A stretch of DNA of 64,000 nucleotides, taken from assembly GCA_029855935.1 (NCBI GenBank), contig JAGSHN010000032.1:1-64000 (forward strand). The letters run 5' to 3'. Positions within the stretch are counted from its first letter, which is position 1. Each line of letters begins with the position of its first letter. Made by a program: the position numbers and the translations under genes. The stretch comes from Candidatus Thorarchaeota archaeon. Its GTDB lineage: Archaea; Asgardarchaeota; Thorarchaeia; Thorarchaeales; Thorarchaeaceae. Positions 15,034 through 23,550 of this stretch are shown here, one piece after another. The notes under the pieces are model-generated. The model worked only from the letters and a program-made list of their open reading frames with translations, was not told the origin of the DNA and did not search any database.

Positions 15034-17712
15034 CTATTGACAACCATCGATACTATCCTCTGTTTGGTCCCAGTTCTCAATGTCATCGTCTAGCGCTGAC
15101 TGTATGAACCCGTCAACAGGGTATGTCCGGATGTTATGGATTGCCGCCCACTGGTGCACGAACCGTGCGCATATGGTTCCTTCGTCATAGCCCGTCGTAG
15201 TTCTACTCATCTTTGCCAGCGATTCTATTGTCTTGAGGATACTCTCCTGTGGATGTGGGAGCACTTGTATGAGGTTCTCAGCAGCCACGATACCATTCCG
15301 GACATACTCTCTGAGAACTGCGTGTACCGCGTCGATTAGGCTCTGTGGCCGGAGTGATTCGGCGCCGCTATTCTCGAAGGGCCCTCTCTCCGTGAAGTCA
15401 AGAAGACGGACTGTGCTGCGCTTGTCCGTCGTACGGTCGATAAGATCTGAGATGACCCATTCTTCAACTCCTAGTACTCTGAGTACCTGATTGAGCTCTG
15501 CTGATGGGAACTCGCTACGGCCAGCGTAGCGGAACCAGAGGTAGAGCATAGTTCTCGGATCGGCCTGATGAATATTGAGACCATACTTGGCGAATAGCTC
15601 GATCACGTATCTCTGACCAATCTCAAGGGCGTAGTCTGAGGTTCTCTTCGTGAATGATCGTATCTCAGAGTATCCTGTGATGACCTCTAGCACAACGCCC
15701 GTCGCTGCGACTAACAGGCTTGTCCTATCCTCTCCATAGGTTTCGATAAGTGACGGAAACCGTCGAAGCAGTTTTTCACGGATAGCTTCTTCCAACTTCA
15801 AGACGTCAATGGTTTGGTCACTGTGCCGTTTGCGGGCTGTTATCAAGAGCGAGTGGAAAACAGCCGACTTGTCGATGACAATGGGTCCTGTTCCGCTCTC
15901 TGTGCGAAGGGTATGAGTGGAGGTCACCTGAAAGCCGGCATTCCGCAGGGCCTCGACGACGTACTTCCAACCAGCCACACTTTTGTGAACATAGAACATG
16001 ACCAACAGTCCGTCGTCTTTCAGGAGGTTGTGGAGCTGGTGAATCGCGACATTCATCCGTGACTCGAACTCGGCGGTTGAGCGGTTAGTTCTCTTGCTTG
16101 ATCCCACGCTCAGCTCTTCGCTTGTTTCAGGAACAGGTGGGATGTCCAGCACGTGTCCCAAGATTCGACTATACCACACCTGATAGAATTGCAGCAGTTC
16201 TGGATATTGGACATCATTGTAGTACGGCGGGTCAGTTACGATAAGGTCGAACTTCCGAGAAGTTTCCCAAGAAAGTATGGACTGATTGATTACTGTCACG
16301 TCGCCAGCTACATCCTGTTGCTCGAAACTACCGTTTGGGCCACAGAGGGCTTCGACTGCATACTCGAGCCCACTCAATACATTCGCAATACTGTTCGAGA
16401 GCGCGCCAGCTGTCTTGGCAAAAGGATTGACTTCGCAGTGATTCCACATCATACTAACCCTACGCGTTGAAAACGGATGCGCTATCTTCCTAAACCCGCT
16501 GTCCCAAATCGTTGCCCGATTGTTGCGCATAAGATGTTTCGAAAAGACCATCGACAGGTATGTTCCGATTACTACAGCATAGTCGGGATCCTCTTGGGAA
16601 ACCCGGTCAACAATCTGGCGAATCTTCCTTGCCATAAGCGCGAGTACAACCAACTGGCGGGCGTTGAATAGCCTGTGCCAATATAGGAGGTACTTTCGAG
16701 CCGGTATCTCGTGGGTCATCTCCTCTGTAGGGATATAGGGTGACAAGGTGTCCATATTCTGTTCCAGAAATTTCTTTGCCCGAGCTAGCGCATCATAGTC
16801 TTCTTTGCGCGGGGTCACAAACTCCCCGTTTTCCAGATAAATGGCTACGAGCATTTCTCGTTCGTTCTGCGAGATGTCTGTCACAACGTACTCGTTTGGG
16901 ATTTCAGTTCCGCAGTCCTCGTAGATGCATCGGGCCTTCCCTCCTCTGCAGTTTCCTCTTACTGGTGTCGGTCCCGTTTCAACACGAAACGTAAGTTGTT
17001 CTCCCTCCGTTCTCTGGGCCAGAACAATGCCCCTGGGTCGGTCGAGATCCCAGCGCTGCATGAGAGGCACAATCCGTTTGCAGTGGGGACATTTGACAGC
17101 CCAAGCGTGAATGTACACGCGCGGTTTCCTTCTTCTATAAGAAGGATAGAACTGCGTCAGCTGTTCTCTTAGGTCCTTGTAGACTTCATTTGCATACTTC
17201 TCTACGTCTGCGATGAGTTGGCTGACTCCACTCCGTATGTTCATTCTGTGACCATATCTTAAAGGGTACTCAAGGGTCCCCCTCATCACGAGGCACGCTA
17301 CCGGATTATAGTCCAAAGCGACTACGTTCAGTCCCATACGTAACGCTTCAAAGGGAATCATCCCCGCGCCTGCAAAGGGATCGAGCATCGCGAAATCTGT
17401 GCCGATTGCCTTGCGAACCGCTTTCAACAGTGCACTTGGCATTCTCCGATACGCACGTTCACGGTTTGTGCGTCCTACGCCAAGTAGCTCAAGAAACTTG
17501 GAAGAGTCTTTCAGCCGCATCGGGGGGAGCAGTGCTGCAGCAATCGCCAGCCTCGACATAATGAGAGGTTTCCGAGTGAAGTAATAGTGCAGCTTTGTAA
17601 TTGGGGGCACTGCGTTCTTTTCTTTCCTTGCCTCCTCATTCACCTCTGCAACCGGCACTCCCGACTCAAGCAGGCTCCGCGCCATCTGTCTGTTTCTCTC
17701 TTCATCGCCCAT
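15034..17712 (-). CDS. DUF1156-type adenine-specific DNA methylase, copy 2
   Basis: This 892-aa paralogue of the methylase at 9080-11740 is colinear end to end. It keeps HYYFTRKPL, motif I DPFAGAG (111-117), the Cys pairs (CPHC and CIYEDC) and DPPYYNDVQYPEL, so it looks catalytically complete. The two differ most in the regions before motif I, around the zinc site and in the last 150 residues. ATG 17712 is preceded by GGAGGGG. It lies 184 nt upstream of the ATPase start. Base composition is slightly more AT-rich than copy 1 by eye. It may methylate a different sequence, act as a heteromer partner, or be a later acquisition. Confidence 0.87.
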   Translation of the reverse strand: MGDEERNRQMARSLLESGVPVAEVNEEARKEKNAVPPITKLHYYFTRKPLIMSRLAIAAALLPPMRLKDSSKFLELLGVGRTNRERAYRRMPSALLKAVRKAIGTDFAMLDPFAGAGMIPFEALRMGLNVVALDYNPVACLVMRGTLEYPLRYGHRMNIRSGVSQLIADVEKYANEVYKDLREQLTQFYPSYRRRKPRVYIHAWAVKCPHCKRIVPLMQRWDLDRPRGIVLAQRTEGEQLTFRVETGPTPVRGNCRGGKARCIYEDCGTEIPNEYVVTDISQNEREMLVAIYLENGEFVTPRKEDYDALARAKKFLEQNMDTLSPYIPTEEMTHEIPARKYLLYWHRLFNARQLVVLALMARKIRQIVDRVSQEDPDYAVVIGTYLSMVFSKHLMRNNRATIWDSGFRKIAHPFSTRRVSMMWNHCEVNPFAKTAGALSNSIANVLSGLEYAVEALCGPNGSFEQQDVAGDVTVINQSILSWETSRKFDLIVTDPPYYNDVQYPELLQFYQVWYSRILGHVLDIPPVPETSEELSVGSSKRTNRSTAEFESRMNVAIHQLHNLLKDDGLLVMFYVHKSVAGWKYVVEALRNAGFQVTSTHTLRTESGTGPIVIDKSAVFHSLLITARKRHSDQTIDVLKLEEAIREKLLRRFPSLIETYGEDRTSLLVAATGVVLEVITGYSEIRSFTKRTSDYALEIGQRYVIELFAKYGLNIHQADPRTMLYLWFRYAGRSEFPSAELNQVLRVLGVEEWVISDLIDRTTDKRSTVRLLDFTERGPFENSGAESLRPQSLIDAVHAVLREYVRNGIVAAENLIQVLPHPQESILKTIESLAKMSRTTTGYDEGTICARFVHQWAAIHNIRTYPVDGFIQSALDDDIENWDQTEDSIDGCQ

Positions 17713-18190
17713 TAGCCAGCGACCCCTCCTGCAGACTGTTTCGAAATAACTAACTGGCTCCTATCAGAAGAATCTTTCTTCCACGTCTTGGAAAGATACC
17801 CGCCAATAATGATATTTCTCATCCGTACGAGTTGAACTGTAAACGTGCACTGCCAAGTTGGGCTGAGAAAGACTTTGGCGAAACTATTGTGGCAATCATT
17901 TCGTACACATGGAGTGTACGGAGTTCCTCTCAAGGGGTCTGCCCGGCTCAATCCCTCGACCTGGATCTCCAGCATCTTTTCGCTTCAATCTCGGAGGAGA
18001 TACATTGCTATCGAGGCTGATCACCCGAATCAAGTGGTGTAGCGTGCCGATTTCGTTGCAAGCGTTTTGCCGTCAAAGGTGTATCAACTTCTCAGCTTAG
18101 CTGGGAAACGCTCAATCAGTAGCACTTAATACTGCCCCCCACGCAACTCCCCTCTGCAACCATTCTGGCCTGAAGAGAGAGGACTGTGAG
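17713..18190. promoter_or_regulatory. Divergent regulatory region between the defence locus and tldD
   Basis: No convincing gene lies in these 478 nt. A perfect 7-bp inverted repeat CGTACAC (17902-17908) / GTGTACG (17914-17920) with a 5-nt spacer looks like a dimeric operator. A second pair, ATCTTTC (17772-17778) / GAAAGAT (17791-17797), lies 60-85 nt upstream of methylase copy 2. An AT-rich run TTATTTCG (minus strand, about 17742-17750) could be the methylase TATA box. CACTTAATACT (18124-18134) is a TATA candidate for tldD. The short frame at 17712-17975 on the minus strand shows no coding signs. Confidence 0.5.
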
Positions 18191-19615
18191 ATGATCGAAG
18201 CACTTGAAAGAGGCATCGAGGAAGGTGAACGCCTCGGCGCGGATTTTGTTGAGGCAAGGTTCGAGGATCTTACTCTCCGTACCCTTGAGCGCACTGATGA
18301 TACCTGGCGTGACATTCAGGTGAAGTCGAGAAGAGGCGTTGCCATCACGTGCTATGTTGATGGCACTGCTGGCTTCTCCTTTGCTGCAAGTTCGGATGCA
18401 GCCACAGTTGTCGAGGCGGTCGGGCGGGCCTACAAGATGGCACGGGCATCAGCCTCTGCTGCAATGCTGAAGCTGCCCTTTGACAGAGATGAGCCTGTGA
18501 GTCCGACTCCGTCATACCGCCCCAAGATAGGCGTTCATCCTCGTGAGCGTGATCTGACATACAAGACGGAGCTTGTCAGTCGTGCTGTGGAGACGGCACG
18601 TGAACACGCCAAGAACGTCCGGAACATTCGCGGTCTGTACGGAGAGCTCTATGGTGACAAGGTCGTGGTCAACAGCGATGGTTCCAAGATTCAGTGGGAC
18701 TTTCTCGTGACCGAGCTGAGAGTACGTGTCACCTCCCGCACGGGCAGTGGGGATATGGTGGCAGGTATGGAGGGCTTTGGCGGAACGTTCGGGCTTGACA
18801 GATACGAGACCGAGCCCTACAACCCCGAGAGTATGGGCAAGGTCGCGGCCGAGCGCGCGAACGAACAGCTTGAGGCGCGTCCCTGTCCAGCTGGCAAGTT
18901 CCGGGGACTGATTGAGAATCGGCTTGTCGGCGTACTGGCACACGAGTCCTTCGGTCATCTCAGTGAGGCCGATTTTGTCGTCACAGGTGGCTCGCCACTG
19001 ACTGGCAAGGTCGGCGAGCGTCTCGGTACCGAGCACGCGACGATCATCGACTCAGGCATTGTGGACATAGAGTCCTACGGTGGTCTGTGGGTTCCATTTG
19101 ATGACCAGGGCACACCCGCAAGCGAAACCGTGGTCCTTGAGAGAGGAGTACTGAAACACTATCTGCACAATCGTGGTACGGCGAAGAAGCTTGGCCAGAG
19201 ACCCACCGGCAACGCACGGGCTGTGAACTTCACGTTCCCACCGATTGTCAGAATGACGAATACCTATTTCGCGCCCGGTGACCTCACTGAGGAGGAGGCC
19301 ATCGAGCTGGTGGGAACTGGTGTCTATGCCATCCAGACCTTCGGTGGCCAGGTACAGGGTGACGGCAGCTTTCTGTTCAAGGCTCTCAGGGGGTACTGGA
19401 TTGAAGACAGAGAGATCAAGTACCCCATTCGGGAAGTTTCGCTCTCAGGCAACGTTCTGGATCTTCTGGGCAAGGTCGAGGGCGCAACAAGGGACCTGCG
19501 ACTCTACAGTGGGTACTTCGGTGGCTGCGGGAAGGGCGGACAGGCGCCTCTGCCTGTCGGACTTGGCGGACCGAAACTGGTCATCGACGGCATCACATTT
19601 GGAGGGAAGTCATGA
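18191..19615 (+). CDS. tldD: TldD-family metalloprotease subunit
   Basis: This 474-aa protein carries the TldD signature HESFGH at 251-256 (HExxxH zinc site) and a C-terminal GCGKGGQ segment whose Cys contributes the third metal ligand in the family. TldD and TldE form a heterodimeric peptidase that degrades unfolded or modified peptides in bacteria and archaea. The next gene, tldE, overlaps its stop by a few bases, so the two are translationally coupled. Start ATG 18191 follows a GAGAGAGGA site about 6 nt upstream and a TATA-like box at about 18129. It appears complete. Confidence 0.95.
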   Translation: MIEALERGIEEGERLGADFVEARFEDLTLRTLERTDDTWRDIQVKSRRGVAITCYVDGTAGFSFAASSDAATVVEAVGRAYKMARASASAAMLKLPFDRDEPVSPTPSYRPKIGVHPRERDLTYKTELVSRAVETAREHAKNVRNIRGLYGELYGDKVVVNSDGSKIQWDFLVTELRVRVTSRTGSGDMVAGMEGFGGTFGLDRYETEPYNPESMGKVAAERANEQLEARPCPAGKFRGLIENRLVGVLAHESFGHLSEADFVVTGGSPLTGKVGERLGTEHATIIDSGIVDIESYGGLWVPFDDQGTPASETVVLERGVLKHYLHNRGTAKKLGQRPTGNARAVNFTFPPIVRMTNTYFAPGDLTEEEAIELVGTGVYAIQTFGGQVQGDGSFLFKALRGYWIEDREIKYPIREVSLSGNVLDLLGKVEGATRDLRLYSGYFGGCGKGGQAPLPVGLGGPKLVIDGITFGGKS

Positions 19616-21027
19616 TGGACTCATCGCACAGAATAACATTCGACAGCGTCAGCGACGAGTTGCTGGCAGTGGCGGACTCTGCGCTCAGCCACGGACGCTC
19701 TGTGGCACCTGATGCAGAGGTGGAGGTCTTCGTCTACTTCTCAAAGAGCATGGAGGTGGAGATTGATCAGGGCATTGTCACCGCAAAGGACGGTGCGGTG
19801 GCTGGTGCTGCAGCCCGAGTCGCACTTGGCAAGAGGATTGGATTTGCCTCTGCGAGCGGCGTGTCTGACGACAGGGTCAAGTCCTGCGTGGACAACGCTC
19901 TGGAGGTGGCAAAGAGTGTCAATGTCGAGGACCCTCGTTTCGAGGGCTTCTGCGACCCAGCAGGACAAGGCCGTGACGGCGCCTTCGATGACCGGATCTT
20001 GGAGCTGGGTACAGACGACCTGATTCGCTGGGCTCAAGAGGTGATTGAGGAGGCCAAAAAGGTCGATGAGCGTGTGAAGATTGTCAGCTCCTCGGGCGAG
20101 GCTTGGTGGGGCGGCTATGCAGTCGCCAACACGCGCGGAGTCCTCGGAGCGACAAGATTTGGCGGAAACGTCATCACGTCCAATATTCAAGCCATAGAGG
20201 GAGAGGAGCGCCGTGGGTCTTTCGAGTTCGATGCAGCGCGTGATCGGCTTGTTGAGCGCGAGGGACTTGGTGCCAGGGCAGCAGAGCGGGCGGTCTCCCT
20301 TCTCGGAGCGAAGAAGCTCGACTACACGGGTGAGATGAAGACCGTGTGGGCGCCCATCCCGGCATCGACCTACATCGCCTCCAGCCTCTCCCGTTCGGTG
20401 CTGGGAAAGCCAGTTGTCGAGGGCATATCTCCGCTATGTGACAGGCTTGGCGACAAGATCGCTCCCGACTTTCTCACAATCGTCGATGATGGTCAGAGCC
20501 CCAAGTCTATGGGGACCTACGCAATCGATGCAGAGGGTCATCCTCAGAGAGACAACGTCGTCATCAAGGACGGCGTCCTGAAGGGATTCCTGTTCAACAG
20601 CTACTACGCACGAGCCTTTGATGTCGACCCCACCGGAAACGCTGTCCGAGGTGGCGGACTGTTCGGCTCAGCCATCCCGTATGAGGTGGGTGTCGAGGTC
20701 GGCACAAAGCATATGGATGTCGCTCCAGGGAGACGGCCACTTGAGGACATTGTCTCATCGATTGGGGGCCGCGCTGTCCTCATCCACGACTTCCCACTGG
20801 GTATATTCCACACCGATGTGGCGACTGGTGAGTTCTCTATTGTGGCCAACAGTGTATTCCTCATCGAGGATGGAGAGATCAAGCATTCCATTCAGCCAGT
20901 GTCTGTGGCAGGCAACTTCTACAAGGGCCTGACAGATCTCGTTGAGGCTGGCTCCGATGTCCGCTCTCTGCCGTGGAACGTGACCGTTGGCACACTGGTC
21001 TTCGACGGCTTCTCGGTCGTCGGCTGA
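19612..21027 (+). CDS. tldE: TldE/PmbA-family subunit
   Basis: This 471-aa protein is homologous to TldD but lacks the HExxxH motif, as expected for TldE/PmbA, the non-catalytic partner. Family-typical segments include SMEVEIDQGIVTAKDGAVAGAAAR near the N-terminus, YYARAFDVDPTGNAVRGG, and a C-terminal SLPWNVTVGTLVFDGFSVVG. It starts within the tldD stop (ATGATG at 19612/19615), giving tight coupling. The pair is followed by a strong hairpin at 21071-21090. Confidence 0.94.
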   Translation: MMDSSHRITFDSVSDELLAVADSALSHGRSVAPDAEVEVFVYFSKSMEVEIDQGIVTAKDGAVAGAAARVALGKRIGFASASGVSDDRVKSCVDNALEVAKSVNVEDPRFEGFCDPAGQGRDGAFDDRILELGTDDLIRWAQEVIEEAKKVDERVKIVSSSGEAWWGGYAVANTRGVLGATRFGGNVITSNIQAIEGEERRGSFEFDAARDRLVEREGLGARAAERAVSLLGAKKLDYTGEMKTVWAPIPASTYIASSLSRSVLGKPVVEGISPLCDRLGDKIAPDFLTIVDDGQSPKSMGTYAIDAEGHPQRDNVVIKDGVLKGFLFNSYYARAFDVDPTGNAVRGGGLFGSAIPYEVGVEVGTKHMDVAPGRRPLEDIVSSIGGRAVLIHDFPLGIFHTDVATGEFSIVANSVFLIEDGEIKHSIQPVSVAGNFYKGLTDLVEAGSDVRSLPWNVTVGTLVFDGFSVVG

Positions 21028-21070
21028 GGGTGCGTCCGTCAACTGTCGCCGGAGTGTGAGCGGCTCTGCA

Positions 21071-21090
21071 GGGGGTGCCAGCGCACCCCC
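21071..21090. terminator. Hairpin between convergent tldE and M32 carboxypeptidase genes
   Basis: GGGGGTGC / GCACCCCC form perfect 8-bp arms around a 4-nt loop. The element sits 44 nt after the tldE stop and 96 nt before the facing gene's stop, so it may serve both strands. No T-run follows, so terminator function is inferred from position. Confidence 0.5.
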
Positions 21091-21185
21091 GTTGCCGCCT
21101 AACTGGGAATGGGCGTACCTGGGGACGAGTGATCTGATGCGTCTCCGGCACGTACCAGTTTCTCCTGTGCGTTGTAAGTCCGTGT

Positions 21186-22700
21186 TCAGAAACCGAACAG
21201 GCTGGAGTACTTCGTCTCAAGATACTGCAGGAATGGCTTGGCGTCCAGACCGCGTCCGGTGACCTCCCTCACTAGGTCCGCAGGATCGTAGAGCGCCGAC
21301 TTGCTGTGGATGTTCTCGATCAGCCATTTCTTGACGTGACTGAAGTCGCCCCTCGCCACGCCCTCTCGCCAGTCGGGAATATCCCGGTTCATCTTCTCGA
21401 GCCACATACCGTCGTACACGTTGCCGAGAGCGTAGCTCGGAAAGTAGCCAAACAGACCTGAGGCCCAATGGGTGTCCTGCATCACTCCCTCGGCGTAGCT
21501 CTCTATCTCGACGCCAAGATACTTCTCGTATCTCTCATTCCAGACCTGTGGGAGTTCCGACACTGTCACCTTATCTGAGAATAGTGCGCGCTCGATCTCG
21601 AATCTGATAATGACGTGGAGCGAATAGGTCACCTCGTCGGCCTCTATCCGGATCTTGGACGGACGGACGTAGTTGACGGCCCTGACAAAGTCCTCAATCG
21701 GGATGTCCGCGAACACCCCGCCCGTCAGTTCGTTCAATCTCGGATAGTAGTACCTCCAGAACTCCAGTGTCCGGCCGTAGATGTTCTCCACGAATCTCGA
21801 CATCGACTCGTGAATTCCCATGCTCGCAGCCTCTCCGACTGGCTGATACATCCAGTCCTTGTTCAGATTCTGTTCGTAGAGGGCGTGTCCTCCCTCGTGG
21901 AGAACTGCATAGAGCATTGACATCACATTGTCAGGATGGTAATGAACAGTGATCCTCACATCGTCGAAGTACCCGGTTGTGAACGGATGTTCGGTCTCGT
22001 CGATGCGTCCACCAGCAGATTCGCTTCTGATATCGTAGCCGATGAGGTCGGCGAGGTCCGCCGCAATCTTTCTCTGGACGTCCACCGGTATCGTCCTATG
22101 GAGGAAATCGGTGTTGAGCCCTGCTGACGCCTCCGCGCACTTCTGTGTCAGCGGGACCAGCCCCTCGCGCAACTGCGTGAAGACCCTCTGTATCATATTC
22201 GAGGTCATCGCCCGCTCATAGTCATCTATCATACTGTCATAGAGATCTGGGATGCCTTTCACCTCTTTGACAATCTCGTATCGCTGACGGGTGAGATCGA
22301 CCATCTTGTCCAGTTCGGGTTGGAACATCGACCAGTCGTTGTTGGCCTTGGCCCTCTTCCACACTTCTGTGGCAATCGCCTGCTGCTTGGCAATGGCCGC
22401 GACGAGTTCGGAGGGGACCTTTGTCTCCTCCTCGTATTCCTTTCGGGCCAAGTACAGGTTCCTCTTCTGGACCTCGTCGTACGACTCGCTCTCTCGTTCT
22501 GCCTCCTCAAGTATCCGGCCGGTCTCCGGCCTCGTCAGGAGGTCGTGCTGTAGCTTGGACAGTGTGGCGATCTGCTCGCTCCTGAGCCGGACACCACGTG
22601 GCGGGATGTACGTCTCCAGGTCCCAGTGTAGCATATAGATAGCAGTCTCAATGAGCTTGAGCTCCTTGTAACGTTCAAGGAATCTCTCGTAGGCTGTCAT
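21186..22700 (-). CDS. Thermostable carboxypeptidase 1 (Taq-type, M32)
   Basis: This M32 metallocarboxypeptidase (504 aa from ATG 22700) has zinc site HEGGH (268-272 from this start), the downstream GIHESMSRF carrying the third ligand Glu, and the family motif DDVRITVHY about 20 residues before HEGGH. The N-terminus YERFLERYKELK...HWD is also typical. It removes C-terminal residues from peptides (not Pro) in the cytoplasm. ATG 22700 was chosen over the in-frame GTG at 22709 because GGTGA is well placed for the ATG. It belongs with the nearby TldDE, M3 peptidase and asparaginase in a peptide-using metabolism. Confidence 0.95.
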   Translation of the reverse strand: MTAYERFLERYKELKLIETAIYMLHWDLETYIPPRGVRLRSEQIATLSKLQHDLLTRPETGRILEEAERESESYDEVQKRNLYLARKEYEEETKVPSELVAAIAKQQAIATEVWKRAKANNDWSMFQPELDKMVDLTRQRYEIVKEVKGIPDLYDSMIDDYERAMTSNMIQRVFTQLREGLVPLTQKCAEASAGLNTDFLHRTIPVDVQRKIAADLADLIGYDIRSESAGGRIDETEHPFTTGYFDDVRITVHYHPDNVMSMLYAVLHEGGHALYEQNLNKDWMYQPVGEAASMGIHESMSRFVENIYGRTLEFWRYYYPRLNELTGGVFADIPIEDFVRAVNYVRPSKIRIEADEVTYSLHVIIRFEIERALFSDKVTVSELPQVWNERYEKYLGVEIESYAEGVMQDTHWASGLFGYFPSYALGNVYDGMWLEKMNRDIPDWREGVARGDFSHVKKWLIENIHSKSALYDPADLVREVTGRGLDAKPFLQYLETKYSSLFGF

Positions 22701-22819
22701 CGCGTTCACCCGCGAGTGGAATGGTGAACGAAGGACGCCGCCGCCTTGTTATCTGTCTTCCGACCTCAACATTGAATCAGCGTCAGTGACCTCCCCACGC
22801 GATCAGCCGCAGCAACTCG

Positions 22820-23437
22820 TCATTCATCGAGGAGGGTGTGTCTCTTCTTCGGTGGTGCGCGAGATTTCTTCACTCCGTATGCGCCCAGTACCACCACCAG
22901 ACTGAAGATGGCGATCACCGCAATCCCCACATACGTCACAGTCGCACTGGCCCCGGGCGTGATGGCAAAGGGTCCGATGAAGTCGTCGGGAGAGATTGCT
23001 GTGTAGGAATACGTCCCGGTGTCATTCGCAAACCTGCCGTGGACGGAGACGGCGAAGTAGTTCTCAGGACCGCTGATTGAACCAGTGAGCCGGGCGTGAA
23101 CAACTACCGAGATTCTCGTCGCCCCACTGGCCGGGATAGTGGGACTCACCGTATCGGCGGCAATCGGCGCGTAGTCAGTACCAGTGGAGCGCGTGATGCT
23201 GACGGTGATCTCAGTTATGTTGACCTGTGTCACCGAGGGCTCCATGGCCTCCACAGTGACGTTGACAGTCACCCGTTCATCGAAGGGGCTCAACCACGCG
23301 TCTGGCCCCGTGATTGAGACCGTGATGTGGAACGGGTCGTGGTCAAGTTCTCTAGGACCGTACTGGAGGGCGGTGATTGGCACCGCTGAGATGCTCAGCA
23401 GAAGAACCATTATGACGAACAATCTTGCGACTCGCAT
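22820..23437 (-). CDS. Secreted, C-terminally anchored beta-rich protein
   Basis: This 205-aa protein starts with a signal peptide-like segment (RLFVIMVLLLSISAVPITA, about 4-22). Beta-rich Ig-like sequence with many Thr, Val and Ser follows, then one transmembrane helix (YVGIAVIAIFSLVVVLGAYG, about 168-187) and a basic tail KKSRAPPKKRH. The topology is outside-facing with a short cytoplasmic tail, as for archaeal cell-surface proteins. Several NxT/S sites suggest glycosylation. No enzyme motif is seen and I do not recognise a named family. Confidence 0.65.
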   Translation of the reverse strand: MRVARLFVIMVLLLSISAVPITALQYGPRELDHDPFHITVSITGPDAWLSPFDERVTVNVTVEAMEPSVTQVNITEITVSITRSTGTDYAPIAADTVSPTIPASGATRISVVVHARLTGSISGPENYFAVSVHGRFANDTGTYSYTAISPDDFIGPFAITPGASATVTYVGIAVIAIFSLVVVLGAYGVKKSRAPPKKRHTLLDE

Positions 23438-23550
23438 GCCGTGGCTAGGTACGTGCGCAGTGGTATTTACACCTTGCCTTGCTTGAGCGCTCCGTCACGG
23501 GCCGGGACCGGTGTGAATCACTTATGAGGGCAGACGGTCAAGTCTTGTCT

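Noticed and set aside
6262-17712. DISARM or BREX system
   Set aside because: No DUF1998 protein, PglZ phosphatase or BrxC/PglX arrangement is present; the DUF499-type ATPase and DUF1156-type methylase fit the helicase-methylase-ATPase layout better.
17712-17975. Minus-strand 87-aa frame in the gap upstream of methylase copy 2
   Set aside because: No ribosome binding site, irregular composition, and it contains the inverted repeats and promoter elements of the gap.
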